Positions 9,301-15,559 of a DNA stretch of 64,000 bases are shown one piece after another. The stretch's first letter is position 1; each line of letters opens with the position of its first letter. Location: contig NZ_VHQG01000001.1 in NCBI RefSeq assembly GCF_006517435.1, positions 615,386 to 679,385 of the forward strand. The letters run 5' to 3'. Source of the stretch: Schumannella soli (GTDB lineage Bacteria; Actinomycetota; Actinomycetes; Actinomycetales; Microbacteriaceae). The notes beneath the pieces were generated by a model. It saw only the letters and a list, made by a program, of their open reading frames with translations, made no database searches and was not told the origin of the DNA. The translations under genes and the position numbers were made by a program.

Positions 9301-9712
9301 CGACGTCGGCATGAACTCCTTCAACCACTACGCCTACGGCGCCGTGGGCGACTGGATGTACCGCAACATCGGCGCGATCGCCCCGCTCGAGGCGGGCTAC
9401 CACCGCATCCGCGTGGCGCCGCTGCCCGGCGGGGGCGTGACCCACGGCGCCGGGTCGCTGCAGTCGGTCTACGGGAAGATCGCGACCGACTGGACCTCGA
9501 GCCAGACGGATGCGGGAGCCCGGTTCGATCTGAAGGTCACGGTTCCGGTGAACGCGACCGCGGAGATCGTGCTGCCCGCATCGAAGGTCGCGCAGGTGAC
9601 CGAGAGCGGCGGCGCCGTGAAGAAGGCGGCGGGTGTGCAGAGCGCGAAGGCCGCGAACGGCTCGGTCACGGTCGTAGTCGGATCGGGCAGCTACGTGTTC
9701 CGCGTGGGCTGA
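6371..9712 (+). CDS. Secreted alpha-L-rhamnosidase (GH78)
   Basis: This 1,113-residue exported enzyme removes terminal L-rhamnose from plant or microbial glycosides. A signal peptide (residues 1-55, ending GPALA-AS) precedes a fibronectin-like N-terminal domain (LTVNGRSEPLGIP). A jelly-roll insert at about 190-360 looks like a LamG/DUF1080-type sugar-binding module. The rhamnosidase N domain follows at about 370-540, a concanavalin-like domain at about 560-645, the (alpha/alpha)6 catalytic barrel at about 660-990 and a C-terminal beta domain. Catalytic-region motifs are DERLGWTGD (near 698), GWADAG (near 760) and MWERWNS (near 963), holding the acidic residues expected in GH78. AAGGAG sits eight bases before ATG 6371, which fixes the start; an earlier in-frame start would lie in the promoter. 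The protein is probably free or wall-associated, since no anchor is seen. Confidence 0.9.
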   Translation: MLIRPVRAIREIADRLTTRPPTRPSRPARGALVGVAVIALGAGTLLAGPALAASGTSVTGLTVNGRSEPLGIPGAAPSLGWHGESATRGTVQSAYQVQVARSDAALAAPDVWDSGRVDSAAQVDVGYGGPALTAQTAYSWRVRTWDGRGKASGWSTPAHFETGLLSASDWGGAQWIGGPPATELPRWTDTTTDVDFTIDNLVVAVYFRSATLNNGYLWQLSVADGTPQFRPHVKKDGSIQLIESKDISDVISADALRTGTHTLSIRTQGTTITTLLDGTQIDQRDDATFDRGYVGFRTSQATEGTETTTIHRVKVTAADGATLLDTDFHGTGADGGNPFTGGTVVDDGLRIEGNAETIWRSPDGDLPLLRTNFSTRGGETPVRARLYATARGVYQLRLNGADVGDQRLAPGFTDYESRIQHQTYDVTKLVRAGRNALGAELGSGWYAGKVGMWGPGVFGTDPSVLTRLRLDYADGSSQWVDSTDTWTTARGPWTFADNIDGESYDARKEQKNWDRAGFDASGWTAATVHDSATQLVVPQPDEPVRETGAQPTVARTQPTKGTYIYDVGQNMVGVAKMRLKGTAGSTVTIRYGEMLNPDGTLYTANLRAAKVTDHYTFAADGAVEYEPRFTQHGFRYIEITGAASAPTPADVTGIVWGSDLPDTGTLTTSSPMLNQLASNISWGQRGNFLSIPTDTPARDERLGWTGDINVFAPTASYLTDTRAFLGKWLADLRDSQGENGDYPGVSPEPPGVGCCGGGTGWADAGITVPYTLWNSYGDATVVREGWDSMTRFLDHVQASAGEDLIDDGRNVYADWLNLDDPTPAEVLGTAYYAEDARMMSEMAAALGKTAEATAYADLSTRIRAAFAATFVAADGTVRGNSQTAYAMALGMDLVPAAQRAAVGTKFVAKLETSGSHLTTGFLGTPWLLPALTSVGRADLAWKLLVRTDYPSWGYEVKMGATTMWERWNSVMPDGSFGDVGMNSFNHYAYGAVGDWMYRNIGAIAPLEAGYHRIRVAPLPGGGVTHGAGSLQSVYGKIATDWTSSQTDAGARFDLKVTVPVNATAEIVLPASKVAQVTESGGAVKKAAGVQSAKAANGSVTVVVGSGSYVFRVG

Positions 9713-9757
9713 GCGTCGGCGCGCGCGAGTCGCACCCTGCGCGTTCTCGGCGAACCG

Positions 9758-9789
9758 GGGCCGGTCGGGGAATCCCTCCCCGCCGGCCC
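9758..9789 (+). terminator. Terminator after the rhamnosidase gene
   Basis: GGGCCGG(T)CGGGGA at 9758-9771 pairs with TCCCCGCCGGCCC at 9777-9789, with one bulged T and a five-base loop. It lies 46 bases past the rhamnosidase stop and 37 bases before the next start codon. Confidence 0.65.
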
Positions 9790-9825
9790 TGGTTGGCTGA
9801 AGGCGACCATCACGGAAGGAACACC

Positions 9826-10686
9826 ATGCGCGTCCTGCTCACCGGAGGCACGGGCCTCATCGGCACCGCCACCCTCGCCGCACTCCTCGATTCCGGACAC
9901 GAGGTGACCGCGATCGTCCGCAGCAACGAGTCCGCGGCGAAGGTCACCGCCCACGGCGCAACCGCTGTGATCGGCGACCTCAGCGACAGCACCTGGCTGG
10001 CGACGAAGCTGCGCGAGGTCGACGGCGCCATCCACCTCGCCACCGACAACCAGGGCCCGGCCCTCGACGACGCCGTCGTGGACGCGGTCATCAACGGCTT
10101 CGCCGGCACCGACAAGCCCTACGTGCACACCGGCGGCATCTGGGTCTGGGGATCCGGCGCCGACATCAGCGAAGACGACGCGCAGAACCCGCCCGCGATC
10201 ACCGCCTGGCGCGCCGGGCCGGAGGGCCGCATCCTCGGCTCCGACATCAAGGCCACGCTCATCGCCCCGGCCGTCGTCTACGGGCCCGGCGGCGCCGGCA
10301 TCCCCTCGCTGCTCGCCGACGGCCCGCGCGACGCGGACGGCGCCCTCGAGCTCATCGGCTCGGGCGACCAGCACTGGACGACCGTGTCGACCGGCGACCT
10401 CGCCGAGCTCTACGTCATCGCGCTCGAGCGCAGCGACGGGCACACCACCTACATCGGCGCCAGCGGCGAGAACCCGACCGTGCGCGAGCTCGGCGAGGCG
10501 ATCGCCGGGCCGTCGGGGGCGGTCGTCGCCGGCTCGGACTCCTCGGCTCGCGAGCGACTCGGCGAGGCCTTCGCGGATGCGCTGCTGCTCGATCAGCAGG
10601 CGCGCGGCTCGAAGGCACGCAGCGAGCTCGGCTGGGAGCCGAACGGCCGCTCGCTGGTCGCCGAGCTCACGGCGGCGCGCGGCTGA
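9826..10686 (+). CDS. NAD(P)-binding epimerase/dehydratase-like protein (extended SDR)
   Basis: This 286-residue soluble protein has a Rossmann fold of the extended short-chain dehydrogenase group. The dinucleotide-binding motif is MRVLLTGGTGLIGTATLAAL (GxxGxxG), followed by the beta-2 region ending IVRS, which suggests NADP or an atypical cofactor fit. The usual catalytic YxxxK is not clear: the equivalent area reads GPEGRILGSDIKATLI, so it may be an atypical member (NmrA-like or DUF1731-like) rather than a sugar epimerase. GGAAGGA lies five bases before the ATG. It is followed by a long inverted repeat and faces the Dabb gene tail to tail. Confidence 0.78.
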   Translation: MRVLLTGGTGLIGTATLAALLDSGHEVTAIVRSNESAAKVTAHGATAVIGDLSDSTWLATKLREVDGAIHLATDNQGPALDDAVVDAVINGFAGTDKPYVHTGGIWVWGSGADISEDDAQNPPAITAWRAGPEGRILGSDIKATLIAPAVVYGPGGAGIPSLLADGPRDADGALELIGSGDQHWTTVSTGDLAELYVIALERSDGHTTYIGASGENPTVRELGEAIAGPSGAVVAGSDSSARERLGEAFADALLLDQQARGSKARSELGWEPNGRSLVAELTAARG

Positions 10687-10752
10687 GGTTTCGGCGCCCC
10701 TGCCGTCGGCGGTGCTGTCGGCAGCGCTGTCGGCCGTGACGTCAGCTGTTCC

Positions 10753-10819
10753 GTAACTCAGGAGATCCGGTCGGATCCGCGCCCGAACGGGCCGGATCGG
10801 GCGGATTCTCCTGAGTTAC
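10753..10819. repeat. Long inverted repeat between convergent genes (ACTCAGGAGA family)
   Basis: GTAACTCAGGAGA (10753-10765) pairs perfectly with TCTCCTGAGTTAC (10807-10819), extended by TCC/GGA after a one-base bulge. The enclosed bases hold a smaller hairpin (GCCCG-AAC-GGGC). It sits between two converging genes and may act as a bidirectional terminator. Confidence 0.7.
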
Positions 10820-10849
10820 GTCACTCCGGGGGCGGCATCAGAGACGGTG

Positions 10850-11149
10850 TCAGAGCATGAAGTCGATCGCCGCGCGCGACGCGACGAGAGTGCCGATGAA
10901 CTTCGCCACCTCGACGTGCGCCGGGTGGTCGATGTAGGCCTGCAGCCCGGCCGCGTCGTCGAAGTCGGAGTCGATCGCGAAGTCGCCGTTGCGCGGGATG
11001 CCCGTCGAGTCGGCCGGCACGTCCATGCGCTTGATCTCGGGGATGACGTCCATCAGCCCCACGAGCTTGGCGCGGATCTCGGCGATCTGCTCCGCCTTCT
11101 CGGTCGGGTCGTCGGTCTGGAGCGTGAAGATCAGCACGTGGCGCAGCAT
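10850..11149 (-). CDS. Dabb-family (stress-responsive alpha/beta-barrel) protein
   Basis: This 99-residue protein matches the Dabb fold, a ferredoxin-like dimeric barrel. It has the N-terminal strand LRHVLIFTL, the internal strand with FAIDSDFDDAAGLQAYIDHP and the typical H-P-A-H motif followed by VAKFIGTLVASRAAIDF. The length fits the family. Members are small stress-linked or enzyme-like proteins, often with no known substrate; that also holds here. A TAGGCT -10 element (11161-11156) ends six bases before the ATG, so the gene is probably leaderless. The 220 bases upstream of it show no further gene. Confidence 0.82.
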   Translation of the reverse strand: MLRHVLIFTLQTDDPTEKAEQIAEIRAKLVGLMDVIPEIKRMDVPADSTGIPRNGDFAIDSDFDDAAGLQAYIDHPAHVEVAKFIGTLVASRAAIDFML

Positions 11150-11372
11150 GGAGCGAGCCTACTGAGCGACGACGCTGCGCGCCCGCGCCGCTCAGTCGAG
11201 TGCGGTGGCATCGGGGCGCACAGCATCGAACGTGGGCGGCACCGGGTGCACAGCGTCGGCCTTCGAGTCACACCGCGACGTGATGCGGCGCGGCATCGGC
11301 GCTGATCCGACATCGTGCTGACGCGCGGGCGGCCCAGTCGTACGGCTCAGGCGGGCCGCTCAGTCGGGCGGC

Positions 11373-12047
11373 TCAGCTCCGGTCGGCGAGCTCGATCGGG
11401 GCGGTGTGGCGGGCGAGGCGCGCTTCGAGGCCGGCGCGCACCGCAGGCCACTCATCGATGAGGATCGAATGCACGGCGGTTCCGCTGAAGGTTCCGTCGG
11501 CGCGCACCCGGTCGCGGCGCAGCACGCCCTCGAACGTCGCGCCGAGCTTGAGGATCGCGGCGCGCGAGCGGTCGTTCTGGCTGTCGGCCTGGATCTTGAC
11601 GCGGCCGTAGCCATGCGTGAAGGCGTGCCCGAGCAGCAGCAGCTTCGTCTCGGGGTTCACGGCCGTGCCCCAGACGCGCGGGTCGTAGCCGGTCCAGCCG
11701 AGCTGCAGCTGCTCGGTGCGCTCGTCGAGGTCGCCGAGGGTGGATGCGCCGACGATCGTGCCGCCGACGCCATCCGCGTCGCCCGCGCCGCCCCCGCCGT
11801 CCGCGCCGCCGATGAGACGCACGACGAACTTGCGGGCGTCATCGGCGTTGCCGTACCCGGCGACCCAGTCGCCGAACGCCGCCCGGTCAGCGGGCAGCCC
11901 GGCGGGACCGCCGCCGTAGCCGCCGGCGAACACCTCGGGGTGCGCGAGCGCGGCGAAGAGTCCGTCGGTGTGCGCCTCGGCGTCGAAGGGCTCGAGCCGC
12001 ACGAAGCGGCCGGTCAGCACGGTCGGGGCGGGGCGCGTGGCAGTCAC
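11373..12047 (-). CDS. GNAT-family N-acetyltransferase (RimJ/RimL type)
   Basis: This 224-residue protein has the GNAT fold that transfers acetyl from acetyl-CoA to an amine. It begins LTGRFVRLEPFDAEAHTDGLF, the usual start of the RimJ/RimL subgroup, continues with the acceptor-side strand QLQLGWTGYDPRVWGTAVNPETK and ends with the NDRSRAAILKLGATFEGVLR motif of the CoA-binding half. A Gly/Asp-rich insert of about 18 residues interrupts the middle. The start is taken as GTG 12047 after AGGATGGA; no ATG is available. Members acetylate ribosomal proteins, tRNA-linked or small-molecule amines; the acceptor here is unknown. Confidence 0.8.
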   Translation of the reverse strand: MTATRPAPTVLTGRFVRLEPFDAEAHTDGLFAALAHPEVFAGGYGGGPAGLPADRAAFGDWVAGYGNADDARKFVVRLIGGADGGGGAGDADGVGGTIVGASTLGDLDERTEQLQLGWTGYDPRVWGTAVNPETKLLLLGHAFTHGYGRVKIQADSQNDRSRAAILKLGATFEGVLRRDRVRADGTFSGTAVHSILIDEWPAVRAGLEARLARHTAPIELADRS

Positions 12048-12157
12048 CGGTCCATCCTGTCTCCGGATGCGCCGGGCGCGCGACTCACGCCGCAGGCCAC
12101 CGCGCATCCGCTGGCCCGGTCGCGCACGAGCCGTTCCGATCCGCGTGCCTCTCTCGC

Positions 12158-12247
12158 GATACTGGCGAGGCGTCACGGCAGCGCCGCCCGCGCCCTCGCC
12201 CACCCCGTTGAGCAGTATCCGCATACCGCCGAGCCAGTATCCGCGAA
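12158..12247. repeat. GATACTGGCG structured repeat, copy B1
   Basis: This runs from GATACTGGCG through GCAGCGCCGCCCGCG and CACCCCGTTGAGCAGTATCC to a second AGTATCCGCG. Copy B2 repeats the same order, so the two form a direct repeat of about 88 bases. The GATACTG/CAGTATC ends can pair. Confidence 0.7.
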
Positions 12248-12312
12248 CCCGGGGGGGGCAGGATCCGCGTACCCCCGGCCCACCGACCGGCGGCAGGTCG
12301 CACACCGCACCG

Positions 12313-12400
12313 GATACTGGCGCCACGTGGCAGCAGCGCCGCCCGCGACCTCGATCACCCCGTTGAGCAGTATCCGCGTACTGCCGAGCAGTATCCGCGC
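12313..12400. repeat. GATACTGGCG structured repeat, copy B2
   Basis: Same order of blocks as the copy 155 bases earlier: GATACTGGCG, GCAGCGCCGCCCGCG, CACCCCGTTGAGCAGTATCC, then GAGCAGTATCCGCG. The doubled CAGTATCC at the end gives alternative hairpins with the first GGATACTG. Confidence 0.7.
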
Positions 12401-12500
12401 ACCCCGCGTCGCCGCGGAGGGCGCGGATCACGCCCGCACGCGGGCCGCCGCACAGCGGGTGCCGATGCGCGCGGGCGCCTCGCGGCTCGCGCCGCGCGCC

Positions 12501-13787
12501 TCAGTCGAGCAGGTCGTGCCGCACGACGATCGCGTCGCGGCCGGGGCCGACGCCGATCGCCGACATGCGGGATCCGCTGAGCTGCTCGAGCGCGAGCACG
12601 TAGTCCTGCGCGTTCTTCGGCAGGTCGGAGAACTCGCGGGCGCCCGAGATGTCCTCGCTCCAGCCGGGGAACTCCTCGTAGATCGGCTTCGCGTGGTGGA
12701 AGTCGCTCTGGTTGACGGGCAGCTCGTCGTGACGCACACCGTCCACGTCGTAGGCGACGGCGACCGGGATGGTCTCGAGGCCGGTGAGCACATCCAGCTT
12801 GGTGAGCACGAAGTCGGTGACGCCGTTGATGCGGGCCGAGTAGCGGGCGATCGGCACGTCGTACCAGCCGGTGCGACGGCGACGGCCGGTCGTGGTGCCG
12901 AACTCGGCGCCGCGGTCGCTGAGGAACTCGCCCCACTCGTCGAACAGCTCGGTCGGGAACGGTCCGGCGCCGACGCGGGTCGTGTACGCCTTGACGACGG
13001 CGATCACGCGGTCGAAGCGGGTCGGCGCGACGCCCGAGCCGGTCGCGGCGCCGCCGCTGGTCGCGTTCGACGAGGTGACGAAGGGGTAGGTGCCGTGGTC
13101 GACGTCGAGCATCGTCGCCTGACCGCCCTCGAACAGCACGGTCTTGTCGGCATCCAGCGCCTGGTTCAGCACCAGACCCGTGTCGGCGACCATCGGGCGC
13201 AGACGCTCGACGTAGCCGAGCAGGTCGTCGACGATCTCGTCGGCCTCGATCGCGCGGCGGTTGTACACCTTGACCAGCAGGTGGTTCTTCTGGTCGAGGG
13301 CGCCCTCGACCTTCTGGCGCAGGATGTTCTCGTCGAACAGGTCCTGGATGCGGATGCCGACGCGGTTGATCTTGTCGGCGTACGCGGGGCCGATGCCACG
13401 GCCGGTGGTGCCGATCTGGCGCTTGCCGAGGAAGCGCTCGGTGACCTTGTCGACCGTGCGGTGGTAGTGCGTGATGACGTGCGCGTTGGCGCTGACGAGC
13501 AGCTTCGAGACATCGACGCCGCGGCTCGAGAGCGCATCCAGCTCCTGGAAGAGCACCTCGATGTCGACGACGACGCCGTTCGCGATGACGGGCGTGACGC
13601 CGGGGGTGAGGATGCCGCTGGGCAGCAGGTGCAGGGCGTACTTCTCGTCGCCGACCACGACCGTGTGGCCGGCGTTGTTGCCGCCGTTGAACTTGACGAC
13701 GTAGTCGGTGCGGCTGCCGAGCAGGTCAGTCGCCTTGCCCTTGCCTTCGTCACCCCACTGAGCGCCGATGAGCACGATTCCGGGCAT
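12501..13787 (-). CDS. purA: Adenylosuccinate synthetase
   Basis: This 428-residue cytoplasmic enzyme joins IMP and aspartate using GTP to make adenylosuccinate, the first committed step to AMP. Family motifs are all present: the GTP-binding loop [12 protein letters not shown] (residues 12-23), [10 protein letters not shown] with the catalytic His, [25 protein letters not shown] and [13 protein letters not shown]. The length is standard. ATG 13787 was chosen because the protein then starts directly at the first strand, [17 protein letters not shown], as in homologues. It is divergent from the tetR gene, with a 205-base intergenic region. Confidence 0.97.
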   Translation of the reverse strand: MPGIVLIGAQWGDEGKGKATDLLGSRTDYVVKFNGGNNAGHTVVVGDEKYALHLLPSGILTPGVTPVIANGVVVDIEVLFQELDALSSRGVDVSKLLVSANAHVITHYHRTVDKVTERFLGKRQIGTTGRGIGPAYADKINRVGIRIQDLFDENILRQKVEGALDQKNHLLVKVYNRRAIEADEIVDDLLGYVERLRPMVADTGLVLNQALDADKTVLFEGGQATMLDVDHGTYPFVTSSNATSGGAATGSGVAPTRFDRVIAVVKAYTTRVGAGPFPTELFDEWGEFLSDRGAEFGTTTGRRRRTGWYDVPIARYSARINGVTDFVLTKLDVLTGLETIPVAVAYDVDGVRHDELPVNQSDFHHAKPIYEEFPGWSEDISGAREFSDLPKNAQDYVLALEQLSGSRMSAIGVGPGRDAIVVRHDLLD

Positions 13788-13872
13788 GCCGATCTCCCAT
13801 TCCGTTCGTGAGGGATTACACCCCACCGTATCAGCGGGCGTGTTTCGACCCTGTGACATGACGTCGAGGTGC

Positions 13873-13934
13873 CGCGAGTCGCCCACTTCCGCGGTGGCAC
13901 GTGCGCGACAGGCCGTGGAAGTGGGCAACTCGCG
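13873..13934. repeat. Long inverted repeat in the purA-tetR intergenic region
   Basis: CGCGAGTcGCCCACTTCC (13873-13890) pairs with GGAAGTGGGCaACTCGCG (13917-13934), 17 of 18 positions matched, around a 26-base centre. It lies between two divergent genes, upstream of the tetR operator, so it is not a terminator by position. Confidence 0.65.
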
Positions 13935-13954
13935 AACAGTGGATCGCCTTCGTT

Positions 13955-13978
13955 AACTTGCACAAGGCTGTGCAAGTT
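13955..13978 (+). promoter_or_regulatory. TetR operator overlapping the tetR promoter
   Basis: Perfect 10-base arms AACTTGCACA and TGTGCAAGTT flank AGGC. The left arm contains the -35 TTGCAC (13959-13964); the -10 TACGAT (13981-13986) follows 16 bases later and the GTG start six bases after that. A dimer bound here would block RNA polymerase, giving autorepression of the three-gene operon. Confidence 0.75.
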
Positions 13979-13992
13979 CGTACGATGAGAGC

Positions 13993-14736
13993 GTGAGAGA
14001 GAACCGAGCCCCGCGCCGCGACGCGACCGCCAACCGCGAGGCGCTGCTCGACGCCGCGCGCGTGCTGCTCAACCGCGAGCCGAACGCCTCGCTCGAGGCC
14101 ATCGCGGCGGAGGCGGGCCTCACCCGCCGCACGATCTACGGCCACTTCCCGAACCGCGACGCGCTGCTCGACGCCCTCGCGCAGCGCGGCAGCGAGCGCG
14201 TGGTCGCCGCGATGGACGGCATCGACGAGACCGATCCGATCCGCCGCCTCGCCCTCATCGCCGTGCGCGCCTGGGACGAGATCGCCGGCGTGCGCGCCAT
14301 GGCCATCACGACCGTGCGCGGACCGCGCGCCGAGATCGTGGATGCCGCCCTCACCCCGCTGCGCGTGCGCATCGCCGCCGCGCTCGAGGAGGGCGCCGCC
14401 GCCGGCCGTCTGCGCGACGACATCCCCGCCGCCCTGCTCGCCCGCCTCGTCGAGGACGCCGCGCTCTCGGTTTTCGCGGCGAGCGTGCGCGAGGGCCTCT
14501 CTGACGCCGAGAGCCGCCGACTCGCCGCCTCGCTCGCGCTCACCGCCGCCGGGCTCGGCTGGCGCGACGCCGCCGCGCTCATCGACGGCGACCCCGAGCT
14601 CGTGGCCGCGCCCGAGCGGGTCGACCCGCTGTGGCCGGCGACGCAGGCGATCGACCTGGTGTCGGCCGACGAGGCCGCCGAGCTCGGCGCCGCCGAGCTG
14701 GATGCCGCCGAGCTGGATGCGGAGGCCTCGCGATGA
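13993..14736 (+). CDS. TetR-family repressor of the YhgE/Pip operon
   Basis: This 247-residue regulator has a TetR N-terminal DNA-binding domain (about residues 11-57: ATANREALLDAARVLLN, then LEAIAAEAGLTRRTIYGHF with the HTH) and a helical ligand domain. The C-terminal tail (from about residue 205) carries ELGAAELDAAELDAE, a low-complexity duplication. A TACGAT -10 ends six bases before GTG 13993, so the message is probably leaderless, and the promoter overlaps a perfect inverted repeat. The stop overlaps the next gene as ATGA, so it heads an operon with the ABC-like protein and YhgE/Pip protein and very likely controls them. Confidence 0.9.
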   Translation: MRENRAPRRDATANREALLDAARVLLNREPNASLEAIAAEAGLTRRTIYGHFPNRDALLDALAQRGSERVVAAMDGIDETDPIRRLALIAVRAWDEIAGVRAMAITTVRGPRAEIVDAALTPLRVRIAAALEEGAAAGRLRDDIPAALLARLVEDAALSVFAASVREGLSDAESRRLAASLALTAAGLGWRDAAALIDGDPELVAAPERVDPLWPATQAIDLVSADEAAELGAAELDAAELDAEASR

Positions 14737-15557
14737 GGATCACCGCCCGCCGTCTCGCCCTCGGCGAGGGCCTGGCCGCCGCCGTGCCGGAGATGGATGT
14801 CGTCGCCGAGACCAGCGTCGCGCATCCCGCCGCGCCGATCGCGCTCGCCGTCGAGACCGCCGAACGCCCGCAGCTGCTCTCGCTGCTGCTCGGCGGTCGC
14901 CTCAAGCCGACCGCCGGCGAGGTGCTCGTCGACGGCTCGTCCGACACCGCCGAGCTGCGCCGCCGCGTCGCCCTCGTCGACACCCCCGGCACGAGCGAGC
15001 CGAGCCCCGGAGTCGCCCTGCGCACCGTCGTGGCCGAAGAGCTCGCCTTCGCCGGAACGCCGTCGTCGCGGCGGGCGACGGATGCGGTGCTCACGCAGCA
15101 CGGCCTCGCCGACCACGCGCGCACCCCGTTGCGGGCCGTGCCGGCGGCGCCGCGCATCCGCCTGCTCAGCGAGCTCGCGCTGCTGCGCGACGGCGTCGAG
15201 GCGCTCGTGATCACCTCGCCCGAGCGGCACGGCGGCGACCCGCGCGGCTGGTTCGGCGAGGTGCGGCAGATCGCCGAGCGCGGCGTGCTGACGATCGTCG
15301 TGACCGACGAGGCGACGGCGGCGCTGCTGCGCGCGGCCGGCGCGGGCGACGGGTCCGCGCCCGCCGCGGATGCGGAGGCAGACCCGGAACCGGAACCGAC
15401 CGCGCCCGCACCCGCACCCGCACCCGCACCCGCCGCATCCACGACCCCCGAGGCGCTCCCCGCCTCCCCCACCGCCGACGACGAAGCCGGCTCCACCGCA
15501 ACCGCGAGTGCGACGGCCGACCCGGCCGCCGCACGTCCCGCCGCTCAGGAGCACTGA
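14733..15557 (+). CDS. Degenerate ABC-type ATP-binding protein lacking Walker motifs
   Basis: This 274-residue protein has the layout of an ABC nucleotide-binding domain: a strand-rich start, then the pattern QLLSLLLGGRLKPTAGEVLVDG that normally follows Walker A, then RRRVALVDTPG where the Q-loop strand would be. But the Walker A site reads VETAERPQ with no GxGK[ST], no LSGGQ signature is found before LLSELALLRDG, and the Walker B place reads EALVITSPERHGG without the DE pair. It is therefore probably a catalytically dead ABC-like protein. The last 70 residues are a Pro/Ala/Glu-rich tail. ABC ATPase genes often precede YhgE/Pip genes in actinobacteria, which supports the family call; the loss of catalytic residues is what I see here. 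Confidence 0.7.
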   Translation: MRITARRLALGEGLAAAVPEMDVVAETSVAHPAAPIALAVETAERPQLLSLLLGGRLKPTAGEVLVDGSSDTAELRRRVALVDTPGTSEPSPGVALRTVVAEELAFAGTPSSRRATDAVLTQHGLADHARTPLRAVPAAPRIRLLSELALLRDGVEALVITSPERHGGDPRGWFGEVRQIAERGVLTIVVTDEATAALLRAAGAGDGSAPAADAEADPEPEPTAPAPAPAPAPAASTTPEALPASPTADDEAGSTATASATADPAAARPAAQEH

Positions 15558-15559
15558 CG

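Larger units (their letters stand above)
12048..12500. other. Gene-free 453 bp spacer with two copies of a structured repeat
   Basis: No convincing gene is present. The spacer separates two minus-strand genes (purA upstream, GNAT downstream) and is dominated by the repeat at 12158-12400. A GGGGGGGG run is at 12251-12258. Confidence 0.6.

Noticed and set aside
6341..9445. 1,034-residue minus-strand open frame over the rhamnosidase gene
   Set aside because: Antisense shadow: GH78 domains on the plus strand are complete, while the opposite product is Val/Gly/Arg-rich without motifs.
9145..9825. N-terminal extension of the epimerase-like gene into the rhamnosidase gene
   Set aside because: The frame is open by chance; ATG 9826 has a good ribosome site and begins exactly at the Rossmann motif.
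11150..11372. Small minus-strand open frame upstream of the Dabb gene (60 codons)
   Set aside because: Arg/Cys-rich product with no start context and overlapping the Dabb promoter; no evidence of coding.
14136..15554. Minus-strand open frame opposite the tetR operon
   Set aside because: Low-complexity Gly/Arg/Ser product, no start context, and the plus-strand genes have clear families and correct codon bias.
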